From assembly GCA_964625145.1 (NCBI GenBank), contig CAZVAQ010000004.1:1-54354 (forward strand): DNA of 54,354 bases, given 5' to 3'. This document shows, piece by piece, positions 41,884 through 49,905 of this stretch; positions within the stretch are counted from its first letter, which is position 1; the number at the start of each line of letters is the position of its first letter. The notes beneath the pieces are model-generated. The model saw only the letters and a program-made list of their open reading frames with translations, made no database searches and was not told where the DNA came from. Position numbers and translations under genes: made by a program. The DNA is from CAYTRP01 sp964625145. Lineage in GTDB: Bacteria; Sumerlaeota; Sumerlaeia; SLMS01; JAHLLQ01.

Positions 41884-43365
41884 GTGACTGTTCGAGTGCG
41901 CTTTGCCCCTTCTCCCACCGGTTTTCTGCATGTGGGAGGTGCCAGGACCGCCCTGTTCAATTGGCTGTGGGCGCGCCATAATGGCGGCAAGTTCATCCTG
42001 CGCATCGAGGATACCGACGCGGACCGCAATTCCGACGCTTCGGTGGATCAGATCCTGGAGTCGATGCAGTGGCTCGGTCTGGATTGGGACGAAGGCCCCG
42101 TCTTCCAGAGCCAGCGTGGTGAGCACTATCGCAATGCGCTGGAGACACTGATCGCGAAGGGCTTCGCCTACCGGGCCTTCGAGACGCCGGAGGAGCTGGA
42201 TGCCGAGCGCGAGAAGGCGCGGGCAGAGAATCGCGACTGGGTCTACGACGGGCCTTCGCGGCACATGAGCGAGGAAGAGGCGAAGGCGCGCGCGGCGCAG
42301 GGGGTTCCGTTCATGTGGCGATTCCGCACGCCGCCAGGCAAGACGGCGGTTCCGGAGACGCTGCGTGGTGGTGCTTCGGACTGCACGTTTGAGAACGACC
42401 GGATTGGGGACTTCCCGCTGACGCGTTCGGGGACCGAGGACAACTGGGGCGCGCCGCTGTACAACTTCTGCTGCGCCGTGGATGATGGCGACATGGCCAT
42501 CACGCATGTCATCCGCGCGCAGGAGCATCTGACCAACACGCCGCGGCAGATGATGATCCTGCATGCGTTGGGCTATGAGATCCCGCAGTACACGCATTTG
42601 CCGCTGGTGATGAAGAACAACAAGAAGATGAGCAAGCGCGATGGCGATGCGGATCCGCGCTTTCCGGTGTCGGTGTCCGCGCGGCGGGCGTTGGGTTATT
42701 TGCCGGAAGCCACGGTGAACTTCATCGCGCTGTTGGGATGGGCGCTGGATGGCGAGAAGGAGATATTCAGCCGCGAGGAGTTGGTGAAGGCCTTCACGCT
42801 TGAAGGGCTATCCAAGGCCAACGCCAACTTCGACGAGGACAAATACCTGCACGTGAACGGGTTGTACCTGCGCTCGTTGCCAGAGGACGAGGTGGTGAAG
42901 CGCGTGTTGCCGTTTCTGGCGGAGGCCGGTCTGCCGATTGAAGGCCGGGATCCGAAGTGGCTGCACGACATTATCCGGCTGGAGATCGAGCGCTGCCGGT
43001 TGCTCTCGGATTTCGCGCCTGCGCTGGAGTATTACTTCAAGGCCCCGGAGGCCTACGAGGCAAAGGGCGTGAAGAAGGTCTTTGGCGCGGAGGGCGTCGC
43101 GGAGATTCTGCGGGCGGCGGCGGAGTGGTTGGCGCAGAGCAAGGGGGCGGGCCACGACCAGTTGGAGGAGGGGATGCGGGCCCTATCGGAGAAGCTGGGC
43201 GTTGGCTTTGGCAAGGTGGCCCAGCCGACGCGGTTGGCGCTGACGGGCCGGACGGCCAGCCCGGGTTTGTTCGATGTCATCCTTGGAATCGGGGCTGAGG
43301 AGTCGGCCCGCCGTCTGGTTGTGGCGGCGGAACGAATCGAGACTGGGTCGATCCGGGAGGCCTGA
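41884..43365 (+). CDS. gltX: Glutamyl-tRNA synthetase
   Basis: A 493-residue class I synthetase. The start is GTG 41884, with GAGG at 41873-41876; it begins VTVRVRFAPSPTGFLHVGGA, holding the HIGH-type signature (His16-Val-Gly-Gly). The second signature is KMSKR (248-252). Between it and the usual GYLPEA element is a stretch of about 12 residues (GDADPRFPVSVSARRAL), which differs from the compact H-G-A-T-S-V loop of many GluRS; a small variation in the ATP-side loop. The anticodon-binding C-terminal half ends LVVAAERIETGSIREA. Whether it charges tRNA-Gln as well as tRNA-Glu is not visible. The spacer to dnaA follows. Confidence 0.95.
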   Translation: MTVRVRFAPSPTGFLHVGGARTALFNWLWARHNGGKFILRIEDTDADRNSDASVDQILESMQWLGLDWDEGPVFQSQRGEHYRNALETLIAKGFAYRAFETPEELDAEREKARAENRDWVYDGPSRHMSEEEAKARAAQGVPFMWRFRTPPGKTAVPETLRGGASDCTFENDRIGDFPLTRSGTEDNWGAPLYNFCCAVDDGDMAITHVIRAQEHLTNTPRQMMILHALGYEIPQYTHLPLVMKNNKKMSKRDGDADPRFPVSVSARRALGYLPEATVNFIALLGWALDGEKEIFSREELVKAFTLEGLSKANANFDEDKYLHVNGLYLRSLPEDEVVKRVLPFLAEAGLPIEGRDPKWLHDIIRLEIERCRLLSDFAPALEYYFKAPEAYEAKGVKKVFGAEGVAEILRAAAEWLAQSKGAGHDQLEEGMRALSEKLGVGFGKVAQPTRLALTGRTASPGLFDVILGIGAEESARRLVVAAERIETGSIREA

Positions 43366-43770
43366 AGGCCGATTTGGCTAGGCGGCGTGTCAGGAATCAA
43401 CGGGCAACTCGTGGAAAACCAACGACCGGCACGTTTGCGGGAGCCTGTGGAGAACTGACCAGTTTTCCACAAGTAGGGGAAGGGATGAAAAAAATCGTTC
43501 AATAACCTCGGCGCGAGATGGACCGGATGTGCCTAGAAGCCTGTCAGGGCACGACTTTGAGAGTTTTTTTGGGGCTCTGGCGAGGCTTCCAGATTCCCCT
43601 TGCCCCAGATTTGCATCATTGATTTTATTGAATTTAGGTTCAGTCATGCATCCTTTTGACACTGGAAGAAAACCCTTGAACGCCGTGGCGCCACTGGGCT
43701 ACTCCACGCGTCATGCACAGGGGGCCCACCGGCCCGTGTACCAAGACGACTTCCGATCGGATTTTTGCCG
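43366..43770 (+). promoter_or_regulatory. Spacer upstream of dnaA with DnaA-box-like sites; possible origin
   Basis: A 405-nt gene-free spacer. Three 9-mers match the DnaA-box consensus TTATNCACA imperfectly: TTTTCCACA at 43463-43471, TTCTCCACA (minus strand, 43446-43454) and TTTTCCACG (minus strand, 43410-43418). A run of A residues (43488-43494) and the AT-rich tract ATTTTATTGAATTTAG (43621-43636) lie downstream. The set could be an oriC or an autoregulatory site for dnaA. The site number is low for an origin, so this is a hypothesis. No dnaN or gidA is visible nearby to support it. Confidence 0.45.
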
Positions 43771-45243
43771 ATGCAAGCCTTGAAGCAGGAGTTCTGGGAC
43801 CGCGTCCTCGATGCCCTGCGCGAACGCGTCAGCGCAGATGAATTCCGCGCATGGATAGCGCCCATCCAGCTCGAAGATCTGGATGAGGAATCCGGGAGTG
43901 TGATCCTCTCGGTGTCCAGCGAGTTCTACCAACGTTGGATCTCGCGCAAGTACATGACGCAGATTGAGGAATGCCTGGCCGATGTGCAGGCCAATGAGTG
44001 GCACCCGCAGGTCATCGTACGCGGTGAACTGGACGGAGTGGATGAGGAGGAAGTTTTCGACACGCCCGCGCCCGTGGTGAATCAACCGCGGCAATGGCAA
44101 ATGCCCACGGAGGGCGCGGATTCCGCGCCTCCGGAGGCGATTCCGTTCACACGCCGCACGCGCATTGCGACGCCGCCGCGCGCCAACAGCTCGCCGGTGG
44201 AAGAACTGCGGCCGCGCCTGAATCCTCGCTACACGTTCGATGATTTTGTGGTGGGCGAAAGCAACCGCTACGCGCACGCCGCGGCGCACTCGGTGGCGGA
44301 CCCGGCATCGAGTGCCTTCAATCCGCTCTTCCTCTATGGCCCGTCGGGCTTGGGCAAGACCCACCTGATGCAGGCCATCGGGCACGAGTACCTCAAGCGC
44401 AAGCCGAACTCGCTGGTGCTGTACGTGACCTCCGAGCAGTTCGTGAACAGCTTCATCGAAAGCATCCAGAACAAGCGCTCCTTTGACTTCCGGAACCAGT
44501 ATCGCAACGTCGATCTGCTCCTGCTGGATGATGTGCAGTTCCTGATGGGGAAGGAGAGGACCCAGCACGAAGTTTTCCACACCTTTAATGCGCTTTTTGA
44601 TGCAGGCAAGAAGATCGTGCTGACCAGCGACCGGCCACCGAAGGACCTGGCCACACTGGAAGACCGCCTGCGGTCGCGGTTTGAGTGGGGCGTCATCGCC
44701 GACATCCAGCCCCCGGACCTGGAAACGCGCATCGCCATCCTGCACAAGAAGGCCCGGCAGGAGGGATTGGTCCTGCCCACAGAGGTGCTGTCCTACATCG
44801 CCGAGTGGGTGAAGACCAACATCCGCGAGCTGGAAGGGGCCCTGAAGCGGATCAAGGTCTACGCGAGCCTGCACAACCGGCCGATCACGCTGGAGGTGAC
44901 CCGCGAGGTCCTCAGCCACCTGATCGTCGGTCAGCCCCAGAGCCGCATCACCATCGAGGACATCCAGCGGGCCGTGTGCGAGTACTTTGAGATCAGCGCG
45001 GCGAACCTGCTGGGGTCGAATCGCTCGAAGAAGTTCAGCCAACCGCGCCATCTGGCGTTGTACCTGTGCCGCGAGTTGACCGATTTGAGCTTTCCGGACA
45101 TCGCCCAGAAGTTTGGCGGCAAGGACCATACCTCGGTGATCTACGCCTGCCGCAAGATCAAGAAGGCCGTCTCCGACGACCCGAACATGGCGAGCATCGT
45201 GCAGTACCTGTCCAAGCAGATCCAGACGGGCCAGGCTGCCTGA
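43771..45243 (+). CDS. dnaA: Chromosomal replication initiator DnaA
   Basis: A 490-residue AAA+ initiator from ATG 43771; a TTG six bases upstream is possible. The Shine-Dalgarno is weak. Domain I covers residues 1-85, a linker to about 150, then RLNPRYTFDDFVVGESNRYA starts the AAA+ domain with Walker A GPSGLGKTHL (190-199) and Walker B LLLDDVQF with Asp253-Asp254. Domain IV has the DnaA signature FGGKDHTSVIYACRKI (448-463). The following gene is not dnaN but a gspG paralogue, and recF and gyrB are also absent. A hairpin terminator at 45271-45310 follows. Autoregulation by the boxes in the upstream spacer is possible. Confidence 0.96.
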   Translation: MQALKQEFWDRVLDALRERVSADEFRAWIAPIQLEDLDEESGSVILSVSSEFYQRWISRKYMTQIEECLADVQANEWHPQVIVRGELDGVDEEEVFDTPAPVVNQPRQWQMPTEGADSAPPEAIPFTRRTRIATPPRANSSPVEELRPRLNPRYTFDDFVVGESNRYAHAAAHSVADPASSAFNPLFLYGPSGLGKTHLMQAIGHEYLKRKPNSLVLYVTSEQFVNSFIESIQNKRSFDFRNQYRNVDLLLLDDVQFLMGKERTQHEVFHTFNALFDAGKKIVLTSDRPPKDLATLEDRLRSRFEWGVIADIQPPDLETRIAILHKKARQEGLVLPTEVLSYIAEWVKTNIRELEGALKRIKVYASLHNRPITLEVTREVLSHLIVGQPQSRITIEDIQRAVCEYFEISAANLLGSNRSKKFSQPRHLALYLCRELTDLSFPDIAQKFGGKDHTSVIYACRKIKKAVSDDPNMASIVQYLSKQIQTGQAA

Positions 45244-45270
45244 AGCAGCTTTGCCCGCGCCTTGAGCTTC

Positions 45271-45314
45271 GACCGCCCGCTAACCAATCGGTTCAGCGGG
45301 CGGTCCTCCGTTTT
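45271..45314 (+). terminator. Terminator hairpin after dnaA
   Basis: GACCGCCCGCT (45271-45281) pairs perfectly with AGCGGGCGGTC (45295-45305) around a 13-nt loop, followed by CTCCGTTTT. The U-tract is short, but the 11-bp GC-rich stem is strong. Confidence 0.75.
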
Positions 45315-45351
45315 GGGCTCTGTGCCCAAATCCACGACGGAGGCAAATGCC

Positions 45352-45789
45352 ATGAGGATTCAGGCAAGGACTCGGAGGGGCCGACGCGCATTCACGTTTC
45401 TGGAGATCATGTTTGTGGTGGTGATCATTGGGATTCTGATGGGGGTGGCGGTGTCGCGCTACGTGGGCAAGACGACTGACAGCCGCATCAAGTCGACCCA
45501 AATGCAGATGGAGCAGGTGCACTCGTCGCTGGCGATGTTCGAGATGCACGTCGGCCGGTTCCCGGACACGCGGGAGGGACTGCAGGCGCTGCTGGTGAAG
45601 CCATCGAACGTGCCCGATCAGGTATGGGAGGGCCCGTACCTGACTCTGCGGGGAGAGGCGGAGCAGGTGAAGGATGTCTGGGGCAATCCGCTGGCGTATC
45701 GCGCGCCGGGAGAGAAGAATCGCGATTATGACCTGTGGAGCTGGGGACCCGACGGGCGCGACGGGACCGAGGACGACATCACAGGCTGA
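45352..45789 (+). CDS. gspG: Major pseudopilin GspG-like, copy 1
   Basis: A 145-residue prepilin from ATG 45352, with GGAGG (45339-45343) 8 nt upstream; a longer in-frame start at 45262 lies in the terminator. The class III motif is RAFTFLEIMFVVVIIGIL with Glu5. GspG hallmarks follow: EMHVGRFPDTREGLQALLVK, then VWEGPYL, DVWGNPLAYRAPG and DLWSWGPDG, the last with the acidic calcium-binding region near the C-terminus. GspG is the main pseudopilus subunit of type II secretion. A second copy follows 190 nt downstream. No other gsp gene is near, so the assembly platform lies elsewhere. Confidence 0.92.
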   Translation: MRIQARTRRGRRAFTFLEIMFVVVIIGILMGVAVSRYVGKTTDSRIKSTQMQMEQVHSSLAMFEMHVGRFPDTREGLQALLVKPSNVPDQVWEGPYLTLRGEAEQVKDVWGNPLAYRAPGEKNRDYDLWSWGPDGRDGTEDDITG

Positions 45790-45795
45790 TCGGCG

Positions 45796-45960
45796 CCACG
45801 GGCGGGTGGTTTGTGCTTGCCGGTCGCCGTGGTTCCGGAGGAATCTGGGGCGTTGGCCACAAACCCCGCAGGGAGTTGTGCGGTCGGGTTTGTCGGCAGG
45901 GGGATTTTATCCCCCGATAGTAAGTTTCCCTCCGGGCGGCGCGAACTGCCGCGATCCGGA
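45796..45960 (+). ncRNA. Candidate structured leader RNA between the two gspG genes
   Basis: Four hairpins occur in 165 nt. Hairpin 1 pairs CCACGGgCG (45796-45804) with CGCCGTGG (45825-45832). Hairpin 2 pairs ACAAACCC (45859-45866) with GGGTTTGT (45886-45893), plus an inner CGCA/TGCG. Hairpin 3 is GGGGGAT-TTT-ATCCCCC (45899-45915). Hairpin 4 has TCCGG...CCGGA (45931-45960) with an inner CGGC/GCCG. It ends seven bases before the AGAGGA of the second gspG. No T-run follows hairpin 3, so it is not a plain terminator. I could not match it to a known riboswitch. Confidence 0.5.
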
Positions 45961-45979
45961 ACCTCAAGAGGATGGCATC

Positions 45980-46438
45980 ATGAAGAGACTTAATGGCACC
46001 TGCCGGGATCGGCGTTCACTTCGGGCGTTCACCTTCCTGGAGATCATGTTTGTGGTCGTGATCATCGGGATCCTGCTGGCGGTCGCCTTGCCGCGATTCT
46101 CCGGCCAGACAAACCAGGCGCGCATGCAGGCCACGCGTTTGCAGATGGGAAATATCCGCACGGCCCTGTCGCAGTTTGAAATGCACGTGGGACGGTTTCC
46201 GGACACGCGCGAGGGGCTGCAGGCGCTGGTTGTTCGCCCGAGCAATGTTTCCGAGCAGCTCTGGGAAGGGCCGTATCTGGACGCGGAGGGCGGGCAGCTC
46301 CCGACAGATGCGTGGAAGAACCCGTTCAATTACCGGTCTCCCGGCGAACACAACAAGGACTATGACCTGTGGAGTGCGGGGCCCGACGGCCGCGAGGGAA
46401 CCGAGGATGACATCACCAATTGGGGCAGCAACAAGTAG
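45980..46438 (+). CDS. gspG: Major pseudopilin GspG-like, copy 2
   Basis: A 152-residue prepilin from ATG 45980 with AGAGGA about 7 nt upstream. The class III motif RAFTFLEIMFVVVIIGILLA is almost that of copy 1, and the body repeats the same elements: EMHVGRFPDTREGLQALVVR, LWEGPYLDAEGG, AWKNPFNYRSPGEHN and DLWSAGPDGREGTEDDITN. It ends with a few extra residues (NWGSNK). The paralogues differ mainly in the helix after the membrane segment. Two major pseudopilins in tandem could mean two secretion systems or a mixed pseudopilus. The preceding structured spacer may control it separately. Confidence 0.92.
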   Translation: MKRLNGTCRDRRSLRAFTFLEIMFVVVIIGILLAVALPRFSGQTNQARMQATRLQMGNIRTALSQFEMHVGRFPDTREGLQALVVRPSNVSEQLWEGPYLDAEGGQLPTDAWKNPFNYRSPGEHNKDYDLWSAGPDGREGTEDDITNWGSNK

Positions 46439-46488
46439 CGCCAGTCCCAGTTGACGCGCATCCCTGGCCGCGGAGGGTGTGACCGCTC

Positions 46489-47232
46489 TTGCAGAATTCC
46501 GACACGCCCCAGCCGCTGCAGACATTGGTGATCATACCGACCTACAACGAGGCCGAGAACATCCGCCAACTGATTCGCGCCGTGCTGGCCCAGCCCATTC
46601 ACGCACGCGTGCTGGTGGTGGATGACGGATCGCCCGATGGCACGGCGGATTTGGTGGCGCGAATGGCGGCGAAAGCACCCGGCCGCGTCGACGTATTGCG
46701 TCGGCCCGCGAAGATGGGTCTGGGCACGGCCTATCTGGCGGGATTTCGACGGGCCATGGAGGAAGGCGCGGATCTGGCCATCACCATGGACGCGGATTTG
46801 TCGCATCACCCGAAGCATCTGGTGGAGATGGTGCACGTGGCGCAGATGGCGGACCTGGTCATCGGTTCGCGCTATGTTGCCGGCGGACGCATCGAGGGTG
46901 CTTGGGGATGGCATCGCCATTTGCTGAGCTGGATGGCGAACACGCTCGCCCGCAAGGTGCTGGGCCTGAGCGCGCGAGACACCACCAGCGGCTATCGTTG
47001 CTATCGCACGGAGCTGCTGCGAAAGCTGGATCTGGATGGGATCCGTTCGCATGGTTACAGCTGCCTGATGGAGCTGTTGTCGTTGGCGCAGGGGGCGGGT
47101 GCACGCATTCGCGAGGTGCCGATCGTGTTCGTCGACCGCCGGGCGGGACAGTCCAAGATTTCCCACCGCGAGATTGGCAAGGCACTGGCCACATTGTGGA
47201 GACTGAAGCGACAGAGAGGCATGACCACATGA
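46489..47232 (+). CDS. Polyprenol-phosphate mannosyltransferase-like GT2
   Basis: A 247-residue glycosyltransferase of the dolichol-phosphate mannose synthase class. TTG 46489 is the best start (GGAGG at 46472-46476, with long spacing); no ATG is near. Seen: VIIPTYNEAENIRQLI, VVDDGSPDGTADLVARM, the metal motif DADLSHHPKHL, VIGSRYVAGGRIEGAWGWHR and DTTSGYRCYRTELL, the family's usual order. There is no added membrane domain, so it is the soluble or membrane-associated short type. It would load a sugar on a lipid carrier for glycan or glycoprotein assembly. The stop overlaps the next start (ATGA), an odd pairing with purine nucleoside phosphorylase. Confidence 0.88.
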   Translation: MQNSDTPQPLQTLVIIPTYNEAENIRQLIRAVLAQPIHARVLVVDDGSPDGTADLVARMAAKAPGRVDVLRRPAKMGLGTAYLAGFRRAMEEGADLAITMDADLSHHPKHLVEMVHVAQMADLVIGSRYVAGGRIEGAWGWHRHLLSWMANTLARKVLGLSARDTTSGYRCYRTELLRKLDLDGIRSHGYSCLMELLSLAQGAGARIREVPIVFVDRRAGQSKISHREIGKALATLWRLKRQRGMTT

Positions 47233-48074
47233 CGATCGTCTCATGGAGTGACCCCGAAACATACCGCACCGTATTGGCCGAATCGACCGATGCGTTGGCG
47301 GGGCAGATTGGCAAGCCGCCGGAGGTGGTGGTTGTTGCCGGCAGTGGCTTGGGGGGTTTTGCGAAGCGCCTAAAGGTGGACACGCAGATTTCCTACGAGG
47401 CGATCCCGCATTTCCCGCGCGCGACGGTGCAGGGGCACGAGGGTGTGTTGGCGATGGCCGATGCGGCAGGCAAGCGCGTGGCTGTGATGAGTGGTCGAAA
47501 GCATCTGTACGAGGGTGTCGAGACGATCGTTGCCATTCATCCGCTGCGCACGTTGCTGAACTTGGGCGCGAAGGTCATCATCCTCAGCAATGCGGCGGGC
47601 GCGTTGAACCGATTTTTCACGCCGGGCGATTTGATGCTGATCACCGATCATGTGAATTTCCAGTTCCGCTCGGCATTGATGGGGCCGAATCTGGATTCCA
47701 TCGGCCCGCGATTCCCTGACATGTCGGAACCGTACAACAGGGGATTGCAGCAATTGGCGCGGGAGGTTGCGCTGGAGCAGAAGCTGGCGCTAAAGGAGGG
47801 CGTGTACGTTGCGGTCACGGGGCCGAGCTACGAGACCCAGGCGGAAGTCCAGATGTTCCGCGGAATCGCCGACGCTGTCGGCATGTCAACGGTGCCGGAG
47901 ACGACGGCCGCTGTCCATGCGGGTGCGCGGGTGCTGGGTATATCCGCCATCACGAACAGCCTGGTGTTGAGGACTGACACCGTGACCACGCACGAGGAGG
48001 TCATGGAGACGGGCCGGCGTGTTGCTGCCGCGTTTGGCGATCTGGTGGAGGGAATTATCCGGCGGCTCGATTGA
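47229..48074 (+). CDS. punA: Purine nucleoside phosphorylase (trimeric PNP class)
   Basis: A 281-residue enzyme that splits (deoxy)guanosine or inosine to base plus ribose-1-phosphate. The ATG overlaps the preceding stop. Family motifs: VVVAGSGLGGFAKRL (phosphate loop), QGHEGVLAMADAAGKRVAVM, SGRKHLYEG, SNAAGALNRFFTPGDLMLIT, YVAVTGPSYETQAEVQMFRG and AVGMSTVPETTAAVHAG. This is the trimeric PNP type, not hexameric DeoD. The C-terminus has TTHEEVMETGRRVAAAFGDL. It likely takes part in purine salvage. Confidence 0.95.
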   Translation: MTIVSWSDPETYRTVLAESTDALAGQIGKPPEVVVVAGSGLGGFAKRLKVDTQISYEAIPHFPRATVQGHEGVLAMADAAGKRVAVMSGRKHLYEGVETIVAIHPLRTLLNLGAKVIILSNAAGALNRFFTPGDLMLITDHVNFQFRSALMGPNLDSIGPRFPDMSEPYNRGLQQLAREVALEQKLALKEGVYVAVTGPSYETQAEVQMFRGIADAVGMSTVPETTAAVHAGARVLGISAITNSLVLRTDTVTTHEEVMETGRRVAAAFGDLVEGIIRRLD

Positions 48075-48168
48075 GGCAGTGCGCTTTGCCCTTGAGCCAG
48101 TGGGGACGGCATCGTCATGCAGCGGTTGTGGTCCGCGGCAATGAGTCATAGGATAACCGAGCACAGGA

Positions 48169-49131
48169 ATGATCCAAGCTGAAGCCCTGACAAAAGATTA
48201 CGGCAGTCGCCGCGTCCTCGATCGGATTTCGTTCGAGGTGCCGCAGGGCGCGGTCTTGGGATTTCTGGGGCCAAACGGCGCGGGGAAGACCACCACGATG
48301 CGCATCCTGACGGGATTGGCGCGGGCGACATCGGGGCGGGTGCGCATTGGCGGATTCGATGTCGTGCGCCAGCAACGCGATGTGGCGCGGATCCTGGGCT
48401 ATTTGCCAGAGGACGCGCCGCTGTATCCGGAGATGCGCGTGGAGTCCTATCTGGCGACGATGGCGGCGCTGAAGGAGATTCCGGCGCGAAAAGTGAAGTC
48501 CGAAGTGGATCGCGTGTTGTCGGAGACGGATCTGCAGAAGTGGCGCAAGCGGCTGATCTCCAACATATCGAAGGGGACGCGCCAACGCGTCGGCATCGCG
48601 CAGGCTTTGTTGGGCGATCCGAAGGTGCTGGTTCTTGACGAGCCGACAGTGGGCCTGGATCCCGGCCAGATCAGCGACATCCGCTCGCTGATTGCGCGCA
48701 TGCGGGGATCAAAGACGGTGATCTTCTCCACGCACATCCTGCCCAATGTGTCGATGGTCTGTTCGCATGTGGTCATCCTCAACCACGGCCGCGTCGTTGT
48801 GCAGGGACCCGTGAACCAGATTGGCGGAGGCGACGGAAAGCGCCGCGTCATCATGCGCACACGCGGTTCGAGCGATGAGTGGATTGCCACGGTTGATGCG
48901 CGGATGAAGGAATTGGCCGGTGCCAGCGAGCTGCAACGCGTCGGCGAGGAGACGTTGTTGACGCTGACCTTCCCCGCAAATGGCGCGGATCCGCGCGGCG
49001 CCCTGGCGCAGAAGGCCATCGAGTGCGGACTGGAATTGTTGGAGCTTCGCGAGGCGGAGAACAGCCTGGAGGATTTCTTCCTCCGCGCCATCAGCCAGGC
49101 GCCCGCGGAGTCGGGAGGCCAGGTGACATGA
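48169..49131 (+). CDS. Gld-type ABC transporter ATPase (GldA-like)
   Basis: A 320-residue ATPase. Walker A GFLGPNGAGKTTTMRILTG, signature ISNISKGTRQRVGIAQ, Walker B KVLVLDEPTVGLDP and H-loop FSTHILPNVSMV are all intact. A C-terminal domain of about 95 residues follows (RVIMRTRGSSDEWIATVDAR), as in GldA-like ATPases. Its stop overlaps the permease ATG (ATGA). The gene starts an operon of four: ATPase, ABC-2 permease, GldG-like and DUF4340. In Bacteroidetes gldA, gldF and gldG are tied to gliding and secretion; in other phyla the same set has no defined substrate. Confidence 0.92.
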   Translation: MIQAEALTKDYGSRRVLDRISFEVPQGAVLGFLGPNGAGKTTTMRILTGLARATSGRVRIGGFDVVRQQRDVARILGYLPEDAPLYPEMRVESYLATMAALKEIPARKVKSEVDRVLSETDLQKWRKRLISNISKGTRQRVGIAQALLGDPKVLVLDEPTVGLDPGQISDIRSLIARMRGSKTVIFSTHILPNVSMVCSHVVILNHGRVVVQGPVNQIGGGDGKRRVIMRTRGSSDEWIATVDARMKELAGASELQRVGEETLLTLTFPANGADPRGALAQKAIECGLELLELREAENSLEDFFLRAISQAPAESGGQVT

Positions 49132-49901
49132 TGCAACACGCGAGGGCCACGTTGGTCGTGATGCGCCGCGATTTGGGGCAGTTGTTCGGCACTCCCCTGC
49201 TGTGGGTGCTCATGGGGGTGTTCTTCATCGCGACGGGGATGGTGTATCTGTCGCTCCTGCTCGGCTTCATCGACGATGCCGTGCGCGAGGAGTATGAGAT
49301 CAGCGTCAACATCACGATCGGCGTGATCGAGCCGATCTGCTGGACGATTCACTTCTTCCTGTTGGTGCAGGTGCCGCTGCTGACGATGCGCACGATCGCC
49401 GAGGAAAGGCGGATGGGGACGATGAACCTGCTGCGCACGTTGCCGGTTGGTGATTGGCCGGTAATCATCGGCAAGTGGCTCGCCAACAGCATCGCCCTAT
49501 TGTTCTACCTGTCCATCACGCTGGTCTTTCCAATCATCACGTCGATCCTGAGCGATCCTGAATGGCCCGTGATCATCGCGAGCTACATCGCCCTGGCTAT
49601 GGTGACCTTCTCGTACACGGCGCTGGGCGTCTTCTACTCCAGCCTGACGGACTCGCAGGTCGTCGCCGCGGTGCTGACCTTCGTGACGCTTTTTGCGATG
49701 CTCGTGTTCTCACAGCTCGCCGATGCCTTTGGCTCCGCCGACTTGAGCCTGCTGGCAAATCACCTCACATTCATGGCGCAGTTGGAGGGCTTCTTCAAAG
49801 GAAACATCGCGTCCGAGAACATCGTCTACTTTGTGCTCTTCACGTCACTATTCCTGTTCTTCGGTGTGCGGCAGATGGAGTCCCTGAGGTGGAGGGCCTG
49901 A
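49128..49901 (+). CDS. ABC-2 family permease (GldF-like)
   Basis: A 257-residue membrane protein with six hydrophobic segments. The N-terminal helix TPLLWVLMGVFFIATGMVYL and loop VREEYEISVNITIGVIEPIC precede the conserved TMRTIAEERRMGTMNLLRTL cytoplasmic helix, the coupling element of ABC-2 permeases. ASYIALAMVTFSYTALGVFY follows with a typical SSLTDSQ turn. The ATG overlaps the ATPase stop and the next gene starts four bases after this stop. It forms the channel for the ATPase at 48169. The gene end is followed by GGAGG for the next start. Confidence 0.9.
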   Translation: MMQHARATLVVMRRDLGQLFGTPLLWVLMGVFFIATGMVYLSLLLGFIDDAVREEYEISVNITIGVIEPICWTIHFFLLVQVPLLTMRTIAEERRMGTMNLLRTLPVGDWPVIIGKWLANSIALLFYLSITLVFPIITSILSDPEWPVIIASYIALAMVTFSYTALGVFYSSLTDSQVVAAVLTFVTLFAMLVFSQLADAFGSADLSLLANHLTFMAQLEGFFKGNIASENIVYFVLFTSLFLFFGVRQMESLRWRA

Positions 49902-49905
49902 CATC

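Noticed and set aside
41671..42597. Extension of the 286-residue unknown protein to 595 residues
   Set aside because: The extra part is antisense to gltX and lacks family-like sequence; a ribosome-binding site lies just before 41670.
43711..45129. 472-codon minus-strand frame
   Set aside because: Antisense to dnaA, which has all family motifs.
45790..45979. RNase P RNA, cobalamin or c-di-GMP riboswitch in the gspG spacer
   Set aside because: A GGAGGAA-like run first suggested RNase P, but the conserved core segments are missing. The consensus cores of the two riboswitches are also absent.
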